From the NCBI RefSeq assembly GCF_034313845.1, contig NZ_JAVIWN010000004.1: 64,000 bases of DNA; one strand, given 5' to 3'. This DNA comes from Actimicrobium sp034313845 (GTDB taxonomy: Bacteria > Pseudomonadota > Gammaproteobacteria > Burkholderiales > Burkholderiaceae_D). The translations under genes and the position numbers were made by a program. How positions within the stretch are numbered: position 1 is the stretch's first letter; every line of letters begins with the position of its first letter. This document shows positions 54,125-63,376 of this stretch, in pieces. Under the pieces are notes generated by a model. The model did no database searches. It had not been told where the DNA came from and saw nothing but the letters and a program-made list of their open reading frames with translations.

Positions 54125-55711
54125 ATGACCGCTGAAAATAACGATTCCAACGCGGTCGCTTTGCAGGAAGCGACCAGAGCCGAAGTCGAAGCCACCACGG
54201 ATATCCGTCAGTTCGTCACCTTCATCGTCGGCGACGAAGTGTTTGCCGTCGATATGGCTCCGGTTCAGGAAATCATCCGTGTGCCGGATGTCGTCAAGGT
54301 GCCACTGGCACCGCGCACGCTGGACGGCCTGGCCAACTTGCGTGGCAAGGTCCTGCCCATCATCAGCCTGCGTCGTATTTTCGGCTTTGACGAACGCGTC
54401 GCCGATGACGCCAGCCGCGCCATAGTGATCGACCAGGGGCGACAGCCACTGGGCTTCGTGGTGGACCGGGTGGTCAGCGTGGTCGGTGTCGACCCGCGCC
54501 ATATCGAGGGTACAGCCGCCATCAGTTCGACGGTCAACACCGAACTGGTGTCCGGACTGCTCAAGGATGTCGGCGGCTATCCGATGATCATGGTGCTTGA
54601 TTTTGGCAAGCTGATCGCCGCTGAATTTGCCGACATTGCCGTCAAGGCCAGCAACCACACCGAGATCGCCACGCAAGCGGTGCAACGCTCGGATGCGCTG
54701 CAAGACAAGATCAATGACGAACTGCATCTGGTCAACTTTGAAGTCGCAGATCAGGAATACGCGATCGTCATCGACGACGTGCAGGAAATTGTCCAGGTGC
54801 CGGAACTGATTGTCCATGTGCCGCATTCGGAATCCCATGTGCTGGGCGTGATGACCTTGCGCAACCGGCTGTTGCCACTGGTGTCGCTTCGTCGCATGTT
54901 CGGTTTGCCGACCCGCGACGCCGACGAAAACAGTCGCATCGTGGTCGTCTCGCTGGGTTCCGCCTCGGTCGGCGTGGTCATGGATAGCGTCAACGAAGTG
55001 CTGCGCGTGGCACGCACCGATGTCGATGCGATGCCGGCCATGCTGTCCAGGGAAGGCAACATGTCGGACATCTCGCAGATTTGCCGGCTCGACAGCGGCA
55101 AGCGTCTTGTCTCGATTCTCTCGGTGGGCAACATGTTTCGCCATGCCGCCATCAAGGAAGCATTAACTACGGTAGACAACATGGCAGACAAGAGCGAACT
55201 CGATGACAGCGGCAGTCGCGCCCTAAGCAGCGACGACGATCGCAGCGATGATGAAGAACAGGTCGTCGTCTTCGTCCTGGGCAAGGAAGAGTTTGGCGTG
55301 CCGATCGACAGCGTGCAGGAAATCGTCCGCGTCGCCGAAGCGATGACACGCGTACCGAAGGCACCCGCTGCGGTCGAAGGCGTCATCAATCTGCGCGGCG
55401 CGGTACTGCCGGTAATGGACTTGCGCCGTCGGCTCGGCCTGGAACAGATCGAACGCAGCGACCGCCAGCGCATCATGGTGTTTCTCATCGATGGCGTGCG
55501 TACCGGCTTTATTGTCGATTCGGTCGTCGAAGTCCTCAAGGTTCACAAGTCCACCATCGAGGCCGCACCGCATCTGTCCGGCGAGCAGTCAATGCTACTG
55601 GCGCGTATGGCCAACCTCGAAAAGCAGAAACGCATGGTGCAACTGCTCGACCCGACCTATCTGATTGAAAAGCAGGAACTGCAGGCACTGGCAGAACTGG
55701 TCGTCGCGTAA
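54125..55711 (+). CDS. Triple-CheW coupling protein
   Basis: A 528-aa protein made of three CheW domains in tandem (about residues 25-170, 195-345 and 375-520). Each has the VGDEVFAVDMAPVQEIIRVP-like opening and a GxxNLRGxVLPxxxLRRxFG core (LANLRGKVLPIISLRRIFG; VMTLRNRLLPLVSLRRMFG; VINLRGAVLPVMDLRRRLG). Single CheW domains link receptors to CheA; three in one chain could bridge several partners. An Asp/Ser-rich linker precedes the third domain. ATG at 54125 has GGAGA before it; a GTG immediately upstream is also possible. Confidence 0.95.
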   Translation: MTAENNDSNAVALQEATRAEVEATTDIRQFVTFIVGDEVFAVDMAPVQEIIRVPDVVKVPLAPRTLDGLANLRGKVLPIISLRRIFGFDERVADDASRAIVIDQGRQPLGFVVDRVVSVVGVDPRHIEGTAAISSTVNTELVSGLLKDVGGYPMIMVLDFGKLIAAEFADIAVKASNHTEIATQAVQRSDALQDKINDELHLVNFEVADQEYAIVIDDVQEIVQVPELIVHVPHSESHVLGVMTLRNRLLPLVSLRRMFGLPTRDADENSRIVVVSLGSASVGVVMDSVNEVLRVARTDVDAMPAMLSREGNMSDISQICRLDSGKRLVSILSVGNMFRHAAIKEALTTVDNMADKSELDDSGSRALSSDDDRSDDEEQVVVFVLGKEEFGVPIDSVQEIVRVAEAMTRVPKAPAAVEGVINLRGAVLPVMDLRRRLGLEQIERSDRQRIMVFLIDGVRTGFIVDSVVEVLKVHKSTIEAAPHLSGEQSMLLARMANLEKQKRMVQLLDPTYLIEKQELQALAELVVA

Positions 55712-55730
55712 ATCAACACGGAGCAGATGG

Positions 55731-56774
55731 ATGATCAAATTGCTTATCGTTGATGACTCGGCTCTGATGCGACGACAGCTGTCGTCGCTGTTTGAAGCCG
55801 AAGGGGATTTCACGATACGACTGGCGCGCAATGGGAACGAAGCGGTCAACGAGAATATCGCCTTCGAGCCCGATGTCATCACCCTCGACATCAACATGCC
55901 GGAGATGGATGGCCTCACCGCGCTGTCCTTGATCATGGCTGGCCGGCCGGCACCGGTGGTGATGATCTCGTCACTGACGGAAAAAGGCGCACTGGCCACC
56001 TTCGAGGCGCTCAACCTTGGCGCGGTTGATTACATCGTCAAGCCGGGCGGCACGATTTCGCTCTCGCTCGATGTGGTCCGCGACGCCATCATCGCCAAGG
56101 TGCGCACGGCGGCCAGGGCGCGCATGCGGCTGCCGCGCAAAGCGGCCGAAAAACCGCTGCCACCTCTGAAAGCGACAGTCGCACCAGTGAGCACGGTCGG
56201 CGAGGGTCTGGTCATGATTGGCGTCTCGACCGGCGGACCAAGCACGCTGGAACTGGTGCTGCCACTTCTGTCGGCGCAGTTTCCGTATCCGGTGCTGGTG
56301 GCGCAGCACATGCCAGGCAGCTTCACGCTGTCCTTTGCCCAGCGCATGAATGAATTGTGTGCAATGCAAGTGGTCGAGGTCAGCAAGCCCATGTCACTCG
56401 TACCCGGCACGGTCTACATCGCCAAGGGCGGCGCTGACCTGCAAGTGGTGCGACGCGTCGGCAAGCTCACCGCGATTGCGAAACCCGAAAGCAGCGAACA
56501 CTTGTGGCATCCATCGGTCGATCTGATGGCGCGCTCGGTGCTCGAGCAGCTCGATGCCAGGCAAGTCCTGGCGGTCATGCTGACCGGCATGGGTAACGAC
56601 GGTGCGGCTGCTTTTACCGAAGTCAAACGGCGCGGCGGTCGCACCATTGCCGAATCCAAAGAGTCCGCCGTGGTGTTCGGCATGCCCGCCGAACTGATCA
56701 AGCTGGGGGGCGCATCGATCACCCTGCCTGCCGACAAAATTGCCCGCCAGCTCAATGCCTGGCTGGGCTGCTGA
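55731..56774 (+). CDS. cheB: Chemotaxis protein-glutamate methylesterase
   Basis: A 347-aa CheB. Receiver domain residues 1-120 with Asp53 (TLDINMPEMDG), linker, and a methylesterase domain with the serine loop (GVSTGGPSTLELVLP), the His segment (AQHMPGSFTLSFAQRM) and the Asp (MLTGMGNDGAAA). It demethylates or deamidates receptor glutamates when phosphorylated by CheA. The start at 55731 is chosen because the receiver begins there. Confidence 0.96.
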   Translation: MIKLLIVDDSALMRRQLSSLFEAEGDFTIRLARNGNEAVNENIAFEPDVITLDINMPEMDGLTALSLIMAGRPAPVVMISSLTEKGALATFEALNLGAVDYIVKPGGTISLSLDVVRDAIIAKVRTAARARMRLPRKAAEKPLPPLKATVAPVSTVGEGLVMIGVSTGGPSTLELVLPLLSAQFPYPVLVAQHMPGSFTLSFAQRMNELCAMQVVEVSKPMSLVPGTVYIAKGGADLQVVRRVGKLTAIAKPESSEHLWHPSVDLMARSVLEQLDARQVLAVMLTGMGNDGAAAFTEVKRRGGRTIAESKESAVVFGMPAELIKLGGASITLPADKIARQLNAWLGC

Positions 56775-56787
56775 CCAAGGAACGCAT

Positions 56788-57435
56788 ATGGCCTTTATCA
56801 AAAAATCTCCTGACGTGGCACTGACTGAAGCGTCGACCGCAGACTCGAGCGAGTCGCAGCGCGTATCGGAACGTGATTTTGCCGGGCTGATCGACCAGCT
56901 CGACGATGCCGATCCGTCCATCCGACGCTGGGCCGCGCGCGACCTGCTCGCTTATCCGGCATCGACGGGCGCACTGGTGGCACGACTGAAACGCGAAGAC
57001 GACCGCTCGGTACGTGAATTTATCCTGACCAGCCTGACCCGGCTCGGTGACGATATCGCGGTCGCCGGCCTGGTCGAATGGCTACGCAGCGAAGACGCCG
57101 TCATGCGCAACGAAGCCATCGAAGCAATGAAAGCCTTGCCCGACGAAGTCGCACCCATCATGGGTGGCCTGCTGGCCGATGCCGATCCGGACGTACGCAT
57201 CATGGCGGTCAATGTGCTCGAATCGCTGCGCCATCCGCATGTCGAGGCATGGCTCATCGACGTCATCGACAACGATAGCGTCATCAATGTGTGTGGCACC
57301 GCCGTCGACTTGCTCGGCGAAGTCGGCTCACCGTCAGCACGCGCCTCGCTGCTGCGACTGCGCGAACGTTTTCCGGGCGAACCGTACATCCGGTTTGCGA
57401 CCGATCTGGCGTTAAAACGCATCGGGGAGGTCTGA
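56788..57435 (+). CDS. HEAT-repeat protein in chemosensory operon
   Basis: A 215-aa helical-repeat protein: about four to five HEAT/PBS-lyase-like repeats, for example DADPSIRRWAARDLLAYP, DDRSVREFILTSLTRLGDD, EDAVMRNEAIEAMKAL and ADPDVRIMAVNVLESL. No enzyme motif. It lies 13 bp after cheB and 7 bp before cheR, so it is surely part of the operon; similar proteins accompany some non-flagellar chemosensory clusters, where they probably act as adaptors. Role unproven. Confidence 0.9.
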   Translation: MAFIKKSPDVALTEASTADSSESQRVSERDFAGLIDQLDDADPSIRRWAARDLLAYPASTGALVARLKREDDRSVREFILTSLTRLGDDIAVAGLVEWLRSEDAVMRNEAIEAMKALPDEVAPIMGGLLADADPDVRIMAVNVLESLRHPHVEAWLIDVIDNDSVINVCGTAVDLLGEVGSPSARASLLRLRERFPGEPYIRFATDLALKRIGEV

Positions 57436-57442
57436 GCACGCC

Positions 57443-58285
57443 ATGCCAAAAATCACCATCAGCGACGACGATTTTCTGAAATTCCAGGAATTCTTTTATC
57501 GCAAAACTGGTATCCAGTTTGAAACCTCGAAGCGCTACTTCGTCGACAAGCGTCTGGTCGAACGCATCGAAGCCACCGCCAACGACAGCTTTCGCAGCTA
57601 TTTCACGATGCTGCGTTTTCAGGCGTCGGGCAACGAATTGCAGGCGCTGGTCAATCTGATGACGATCAACGAAACCTATTTCTTTCGCGAGGAATACCAG
57701 TTTCATTGTCTGGTCAATTCGATCCTGCCCGATCTGGTGGCAAGCAAAAAAGACAAGACACCCATTCGCATCTGGGTGATCCCGTCGTCGTCGGGTGAAG
57801 AGGCGTATTCGATCGCGATGTGTCTGATCGAACGCTGGTCCGGCATCAACGACTGGGACGTCGAAATTATCTCGTCGGATATCGACACCAAGATCCTCAA
57901 TCAGGCCCGCGCCGGCGTGTACTCGGAACGCTCGATCAAGCATGTGCCGCGCAATTATCTGCAAAAATATTTTCGCGAAACCACTGCCGGATTCCAGCTC
58001 GGCGATGACCTGCGCGGCACCGTCGAGTTCACCCGCGTGAATCTGATGGAAGCGGCCGACGTGCGCAGCTACCGCAATTTCGACGTGATTTTTTGCCGCA
58101 ACCTGCTAATTTATTTTGATGACATTTCGCGCAAGCAGGCTGCCGAGACCTTCTACGACGCGCTGCATCCGGGTGGCTTTATTTGCCTTGGTCATTCGGA
58201 ATCGATGAGCCGCATTTCATCCCTCTACAAGATCCGCAAGTTTCCAGAGGCAATCGTGTATCAAAAACCAGGGGATAGAAAATGA
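57443..58285 (+). CDS. cheR: Chemotaxis protein methyltransferase
   Basis: A 280-aa CheR with the N-terminal helical domain (residues 1-75) and SAM-dependent methyltransferase domain. The SAM loop reads WVIPSSSGEEAYSIAM, a variant of the more common CSTGEEPYS form; FDVIFCRNLLIYFD is the second family motif. It methylates receptor glutamates. Its stop overlaps the next ATG (ATGA). Confidence 0.95.
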   Translation: MPKITISDDDFLKFQEFFYRKTGIQFETSKRYFVDKRLVERIEATANDSFRSYFTMLRFQASGNELQALVNLMTINETYFFREEYQFHCLVNSILPDLVASKKDKTPIRIWVIPSSSGEEAYSIAMCLIERWSGINDWDVEIISSDIDTKILNQARAGVYSERSIKHVPRNYLQKYFRETTAGFQLGDDLRGTVEFTRVNLMEAADVRSYRNFDVIFCRNLLIYFDDISRKQAAETFYDALHPGGFICLGHSESMSRISSLYKIRKFPEAIVYQKPGDRK

Positions 58286-58656
58286 AACGCATCCTGATTG
58301 TCGATGATGCCGCGACCGTACGCATGTACCACCGCAGCATCCTGGAAGCCGCCGGCTATGAAGTGGATGAAGCCATCAATGGTATCGAGGCGCTCGAAAA
58401 AGCCTTGAACGCGACCTATGACCTGTATCTGGTCGACGTCAACATGCCCAAGCTCGATGGCTACTCGTTCGTGCGCGAACTGCGTGGTCACTCGACCATT
58501 CCGCAAGCGCCTGCGGTGATGATCTCGACCGAAGCCAAGACCAGCGACCAGACCAAAGCCTTTGAAGCCGGTGCCAATATGTACATCATCAAGCCAACCC
58601 GCCCTGACTTGCTGGTCACGCATGTACGCCTGCTGCTTGGTGACACCAGCACATGA
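58282..58656 (+). CDS. CheY-like single-domain response regulator
   Basis: A 124-aa receiver with Asp8-Asp9, phospho-acceptor Asp52 (LVDVNMPKLDG), Ser/Thr in MISTEAKT and Lys in IIKPTRP. It lacks an output domain. Overlaps cheR and cheA by 4 bp at both ends (ATGA twice), so it is likely stoichiometrically coupled with them and distinct from the cheZ-linked CheY. Confidence 0.93.
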   Translation: MKRILIVDDAATVRMYHRSILEAAGYEVDEAINGIEALEKALNATYDLYLVDVNMPKLDGYSFVRELRGHSTIPQAPAVMISTEAKTSDQTKAFEAGANMYIIKPTRPDLLVTHVRLLLGDTST

Positions 58657-61316
58657 CGCCGTTACTGCAGCAGTTCCTGTCGGAGGCGCGCGAATTCTTG
58701 CAAGGCATTAGCGAGAAATTGATGCAGCTTGAAAACACGCCCGACGATGGCGCGCTGATGGGCGAGCTGTTCCGGCTGGTGCATACGCTCAAGGGCAATT
58801 GCGGCCTGTTTGATTACCCGGAAATGCTGCGCGTGCTGCATGCCGCCGAAGACTTGATGGTGGTGGTGCGCGAAGGCGACCTGCCCTACAGCCAGCAACT
58901 GGCCGACCGGCTGCTTGATGCGATGGATTTTGTCAGCCTGCTGCTCGACGAGATCGACGCCGGCAATGACAACGCGGCCGCCCACGCGCCGGCAGCCGTG
59001 GCGATGGCGGCGGCCTTGCGTCAACTGATTGCCGCACCGGATGCCAGCACCGACGGCAACGATGAGGTAGCAAGTGCGCCTGACTGCGCCGCCGGACTGC
59101 CGCTCAATCGGGTGCCGGAAACCTTGCGCATGGAATGGTACCGGGCTGGCACAACGCTGCTGTGGGTCAGTTACGTGCCCGAAGCGGAATGCTTTTTCAA
59201 GGGCGAAGATCCGTTCTTCCTGGCGCGTAATGTGCCTGGCATCGTCTGGCAGCGCGTCAGCGCCGGCAGCGCCTGGCCGGTACTGACCGAACTCGATGCC
59301 TATCACAGCAACCTGCACCTGGAACTGGTCAGCACTGCCAGCCGCGCCGAGCTGGACGAGCACTTCCGCTACGTACCAGAGCAGGTCACGATCACGCCAC
59401 TGTCCGCCCTCGCGTTAGCGCTGCCTCAAGGTGATGAAAACGGTGGTCCGGTCTACGAAGATTTCGTGCTGGCTGCACTGGCCCATCTGGCACGCGGCGA
59501 CCTTGCCACGCTGGAGCGGGCGGCCCGCTCGATGCTGGAATTATCGGCCGCCGGATTGTGGCTGGCCTCGGCCTTGCGCTGGCTGCTGGTCATCCTTGAA
59601 ACCGAGCCGGCCAATCGCGCAGCGCTGCATGCAGTGATCGTCTCGTTGCGCACGTTTGCGCCGCCACGCCTGGCGGCAGAACCTGTCGCCGCCAAGACCG
59701 AAGCGAGCGCCATGCCAGCGCCTGCACCAGCGCCTGCGCCTGCGCCTGCAACTTCGCCGGCCCACGACATCGCCGCCACCGTCATCGCCAACCAGCTGAT
59801 GATCCTGCGCATGCCGGATCAGGTGAACTGGTTGCCGGGACGACTGAAAGCGGTCGGCTCGACGCTGGCCGCCTGCTTTGCCAGCATCGGACGCGCCGAC
59901 CTGCTGCCCGGACTCGATGCTGCGCTGGCTGCAGCGATGGCGCAATCGGCCTCGGCGGTTTTGCTTGACTGGCTGGTCGCTGCGACCGAAGAACCGGCTG
60001 CGGGTGCTGACACGGCGGCCATCGCCGCTGTCGATGTGGCAGTGGCTGTGAAGGAAATCGACCACCCCGAAACCGTCGTTGTGCCTGCCGTCGACGGGGA
60101 TATCAAGTTCAACCGGCGCGCCGACGACAGCGCCGTTGCCACCGCCAAAACCCTGCGCGTCGACCAGGAAAAAATCGATCGCCTGATGAACCTGATCGGC
60201 GAAATGGTGGTCGCCAAAAATGGCTTGCCGTATCTGGCCGCTCGCGCCGAAAGTGTCTTTGGCGTGCGCGAACTGTCGCGTGAAATCAAGGCCCAGTACG
60301 CGGTGATCAACCGCATCGCCGAAGAAATGCAGGGCGCCATCATGCAGGTACGGATGATGCCGGTGTCATTTGTGTTCCAGCGCTTTCCGCGACTGGTGCG
60401 CGACATCTCGCGCAAGCTCGGCAAGGAAGTCAGTCTGGTACTGATCGGCGAAGACACCGAGGCCGACAAGAACATCATCGAAGCACTGGCCGATCCGCTG
60501 ATCCATATCGTGCGCAACAGTCTCGATCACGGCCTCGAAGCGCCCGATGTGCGGCGCGCCGCCGGCAAGCCGGCCGAAGGCAAACTGGAAATCCGGGCGA
60601 CGCAGGAAGCCGGTCGCGTGATCATCGACATCATCGATGATGGCAAGGGCATCGACCCGGCCATCATCAAGCGCAAGGCCTACGAAAAAGGCCTGATCGA
60701 CGAAGCCACGCTGGAACGCATCAGCGATCAGGAAGCCATCAACCTGGTGTTTGCGGCCGGCTTCTCGACGGCCGAAGTGGTGTCCGATCTGTCCGGTCGC
60801 GGTGTCGGCATGGATGTCGTACGCGCCGCGGTGGAACAGGTCAACGGTATCGTCACGCTCGAAAGCAAGGTCGGCGAAGGGACGCGCTTGCGCCTGTCGC
60901 TGCCGTTGTCGATTGCGGTGACCAACGTGATGATCATCGAATCGAACCGGCAAATTTTTGGCGTGCCAATGGACATGGTGGTCGAAACCGTGCGGGTGCC
61001 GCGCAGCGAAATCCATGCGATCAAGAACCACCAGACCGCTGTGCTGCGCGGACGCGTGGTGCCGCTACGCTCGCTCAACACGCTGCTGGCGACCAATGCA
61101 GAACAATGCGCCAATGACGAAGATGAACTGGCCACGCTGGTGGTGCGGCTCAATGGCGAGCATGTCGGCATCGTCGTCGATGACTTCCGTGAAGTGGTCG
61201 ACATCATCCTCAAGCCGATGGGCGGCATCCTCGGCGGACTGTCCGGTTACACCGGCTCGGCCTTGCTTGGTGATGGCTCGGTGCTGATGGTACTCAACCT
61301 CAAGGAGCTGGTCTGA
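58653..61316 (+). CDS. cheA: Chemotaxis histidine kinase CheA
   Basis: An 887-aa CheA, longer than the usual 650-700. P1 (HPt) has His44 in LVHTLKGNCG. A region of about 400 residues with no P2 I can recognise follows, including an Ala-Pro repeat linker near residues 350-362 and a further helical bundle. Then P3 dimerisation (QEKIDRLMNLIGEMVVAKNG), P4 ATPase (IVRNSLDHGLE, GKGIDP, GRGVGMDVV) and the C-terminal P5 CheW-like domain. No receiver is fused. Its stop shares bases with the next ATG. Confidence 0.96.
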   Translation: MTPLLQQFLSEAREFLQGISEKLMQLENTPDDGALMGELFRLVHTLKGNCGLFDYPEMLRVLHAAEDLMVVVREGDLPYSQQLADRLLDAMDFVSLLLDEIDAGNDNAAAHAPAAVAMAAALRQLIAAPDASTDGNDEVASAPDCAAGLPLNRVPETLRMEWYRAGTTLLWVSYVPEAECFFKGEDPFFLARNVPGIVWQRVSAGSAWPVLTELDAYHSNLHLELVSTASRAELDEHFRYVPEQVTITPLSALALALPQGDENGGPVYEDFVLAALAHLARGDLATLERAARSMLELSAAGLWLASALRWLLVILETEPANRAALHAVIVSLRTFAPPRLAAEPVAAKTEASAMPAPAPAPAPAPATSPAHDIAATVIANQLMILRMPDQVNWLPGRLKAVGSTLAACFASIGRADLLPGLDAALAAAMAQSASAVLLDWLVAATEEPAAGADTAAIAAVDVAVAVKEIDHPETVVVPAVDGDIKFNRRADDSAVATAKTLRVDQEKIDRLMNLIGEMVVAKNGLPYLAARAESVFGVRELSREIKAQYAVINRIAEEMQGAIMQVRMMPVSFVFQRFPRLVRDISRKLGKEVSLVLIGEDTEADKNIIEALADPLIHIVRNSLDHGLEAPDVRRAAGKPAEGKLEIRATQEAGRVIIDIIDDGKGIDPAIIKRKAYEKGLIDEATLERISDQEAINLVFAAGFSTAEVVSDLSGRGVGMDVVRAAVEQVNGIVTLESKVGEGTRLRLSLPLSIAVTNVMIIESNRQIFGVPMDMVVETVRVPRSEIHAIKNHQTAVLRGRVVPLRSLNTLLATNAEQCANDEDELATLVVRLNGEHVGIVVDDFREVVDIILKPMGGILGGLSGYTGSALLGDGSVLMVLNLKELV

Positions 61317-61552
61317 TGCCGATCCAATACAAAAAAAACCTGGCCGTTTTTGATGACGTTGTCAGCGTCGAAGACGCCGAAGACCTGCTGCAGTGGTGCC
61401 AGAAAAATCCCAAGGCAAAAGCGGACTTCTCGGGCTGCATTCACCTGCACGCAGCCAACCTGCAAGTCCTGATGGCCGCCGGCGTAACGGTCACGAACTG
61501 GCCGCATGATCCATCCCTGGCAACCTGGCTGCATGCAGCCATGGACGCCTGA
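61316..61552 (+). CDS. Small STAS-like protein
   Basis: A 78-aa soluble protein overlapping the cheA stop (TGATG). The segment DFSGCIHLHAANLQVLMAAG resembles the core strand-helix of STAS-domain anti-sigma antagonists, where a Ser is often the phosphorylated residue, but the domain is short and lacks the N-terminal part. It sits between cheA and a cheY-like gene, suggesting a signalling adaptor role. Family assignment is tentative. Confidence 0.75.
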   Translation: MPIQYKKNLAVFDDVVSVEDAEDLLQWCQKNPKAKADFSGCIHLHAANLQVLMAAGVTVTNWPHDPSLATWLHAAMDA

Positions 61553-61579
61553 ACAATCAACAAGAAGCAAGGAAACACA

Positions 61580-61954
61580 ATGGCAAAAACCATACTGGTC
61601 GTCGATGATTCGGCAACGATGCTGATGAGTCTGAAAAACAGCCTGGAGATCAGCGGCTTCACCGTGATCACTGCCGCCGATGGCGTCATCGCACTCGACA
61701 AATTGCAAAAAGGCGGCAAGCCTGACCTGATCATCACCGACATCAACATGCCCAACATGGGCGGCATCGAATTTATTGGCAAGGCGCGCGCCCTGCCCGG
61801 CTATCGCTTCATTCCGATTCTGGCGCTGACCACCGAAAGCCAGCAGGCCCGGCGCGATGAAGCCAAGAAGCTCGGCGCGACCGGCTGGCTGGTCAAGCCG
61901 GTCGGTGGTACCGATCTGATCAAGATCATCAAGCAGGTCTTGCCCGGAGCATGA
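61580..61954 (+). CDS. CheY-like single-domain response regulator
   Basis: A 124-aa receiver: ILVVDDSATM, phospho-acceptor Asp54 (IITDINMPNMGG), Thr in LALTTESQQ and Lys in WLVKPVGG. It resembles regulators of PilG/FrzS-type or non-flagellar pathways more than the cheZ-linked CheY. The stop overlaps the next gene's ATG. Confidence 0.93.
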   Translation: MAKTILVVDDSATMLMSLKNSLEISGFTVITAADGVIALDKLQKGGKPDLIITDINMPNMGGIEFIGKARALPGYRFIPILALTTESQQARRDEAKKLGATGWLVKPVGGTDLIKIIKQVLPGA

Positions 61955-63195
61955 CCATGGCCTATCCCGCCAGCCGCCTGCAGGAATCGGCGCAGACCGC
62001 GTGGCATTGGTACTGCCGTCGTACCAGCGCGGTTGCGCCGGCGTGGCAAGTGATCGCGGCCGGACTGGCGGCGCTCCTGCTTGGCCGCGTGCTGCCGGCC
62101 GACACACTGCAAACCAGCGATGGCTGGCTAGGCCGTCCCGGCGACAGCTTGCTGTTGCTGGCTGTGCTGGTGATGACGGCGGGCGCTCTGCTGGCGTGGC
62201 GATCCTCTTCGCAACGACTGCCAGCAGAGACCAACCTCGATGCGCAGATCCATCCGGCACAAGCCGCCCTGACTGCGCATCTGCGACTTGATCAGACCAT
62301 CAACGACAAGCTCGACGAGATCGTCAGCGACACCGAAAACTCGGCGCTCGCCATCATCGGGGATGTGCGACGCCTGTATGACTCGGCCAGTACGCTGGTG
62401 ACGTATCTGGATGGGTCGAGCATCAAAGCCAGCGACATCGGCAACGAAATTACCGACAGCGTGGAATTCCTGGTCGGGATCGGCACCTTCATCGAACAAT
62501 TGCCGGTCACGATGGCACGCGATCTGGCCAGCGTCGAAGAAGTGGCCAAAGAAATCCGTGCGATGGGCGGCCTGGTCGCGGCAGTGCATGCGATCAGCAT
62601 GCAGTCGCATCTGCTGGCGATCAACGCCGCCATCGAAGCCACCCGCGCTGGCGCTTCCGGCGCGGCGTTCAAAATCATTGCCGAAGAAATGCGCACGCTG
62701 GCAGCTAATTCAGGCACGGTCGCCGACCAGATCGGCAAGGGTCTGAAACGCGCCCGCTTCGTCGTTGAAGACGGCATGGCTGCCAGCATCGCCGACTCAT
62801 CGCAACGGCTCACTGAAGTCTCGCTGGCTGCGGCATCGATCCTGAAGCTGCAGGAAAACTTTGAAGACATGACGCAGTACTACAAGACCCGTTTTGTCGT
62901 GGTGACCAAATACAACGTCGACCTGGCGCGCGAAATTGCCGACGTGCTGGGCCAGATCCAGTATCAGGACGTGGTCCGGCAAACGATCGAACGCCTGCAA
63001 TTCGCATCGGCCGAACGCAATGCCATTCTGGTGACGGCGGTCGAACAGATCGCACTGGATCCGGCTGGCCTGGCGCATTTGCCGGGTGAACTCGAAGCCG
63101 TTACCGATCGCTATGCCAGCGAAGAAGAAAAGCACAAGCACTCGGGACGACATCGCGTTGATGACACCAGTGATTTGAAGATTGAGTTGTTTTGA
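61951..63195 (+). CDS. Membrane MCP with divergent signalling tip
   Basis: A 414-aa chemoreceptor-like protein with two N-terminal membrane helices (about 30-50 and 68-86) separated by a very short loop, so no large sensor domain. The signalling tip reads ISMQSHLLAINAAIEATRAG followed by ASGAAFKIIAEEMRTLA, diverging from the usual QTNLLALNAAIEAARAG and GxGFAVVAxEVR. Near the C-terminus is VLGQIQYQDVVRQTIERL, a motif seen in other short non-canonical MCPs. Last gene of the coupled operon (ATGA overlap with the preceding regulator). Confidence 0.9.
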   Translation: MTMAYPASRLQESAQTAWHWYCRRTSAVAPAWQVIAAGLAALLLGRVLPADTLQTSDGWLGRPGDSLLLLAVLVMTAGALLAWRSSSQRLPAETNLDAQIHPAQAALTAHLRLDQTINDKLDEIVSDTENSALAIIGDVRRLYDSASTLVTYLDGSSIKASDIGNEITDSVEFLVGIGTFIEQLPVTMARDLASVEEVAKEIRAMGGLVAAVHAISMQSHLLAINAAIEATRAGASGAAFKIIAEEMRTLAANSGTVADQIGKGLKRARFVVEDGMAASIADSSQRLTEVSLAAASILKLQENFEDMTQYYKTRFVVVTKYNVDLAREIADVLGQIQYQDVVRQTIERLQFASAERNAILVTAVEQIALDPAGLAHLPGELEAVTDRYASEEEKHKHSGRHRVDDTSDLKIELF

Positions 63196-63227
63196 GGGGG
63201 TATGACGCCACCTCCCCGGTGCATTCG

Positions 63228-63258
63228 GTGCAATGCCCTGCGGTTATTGCACCCTACG
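63228..63258 (+). repeat. REP-like palindrome, copy after chemosensory operon
   Basis: Exact core with the TGCGG loop variant, 33 bp after the last operon gene, preceded by the GGTGCATTC flank. It may act as a transcript-end structure. Confidence 0.9.
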
Positions 63259-63376
63259 GTTTTGCACCTACCGGTTTTGTACCCACCGGGTTTTTAGTAA
63301 ATGGAATAGCAGCGAACAAGATGGACACCGTCCTTCCCGAAACAAACAGATCGCACTACAACCGAAAGAATGCACC

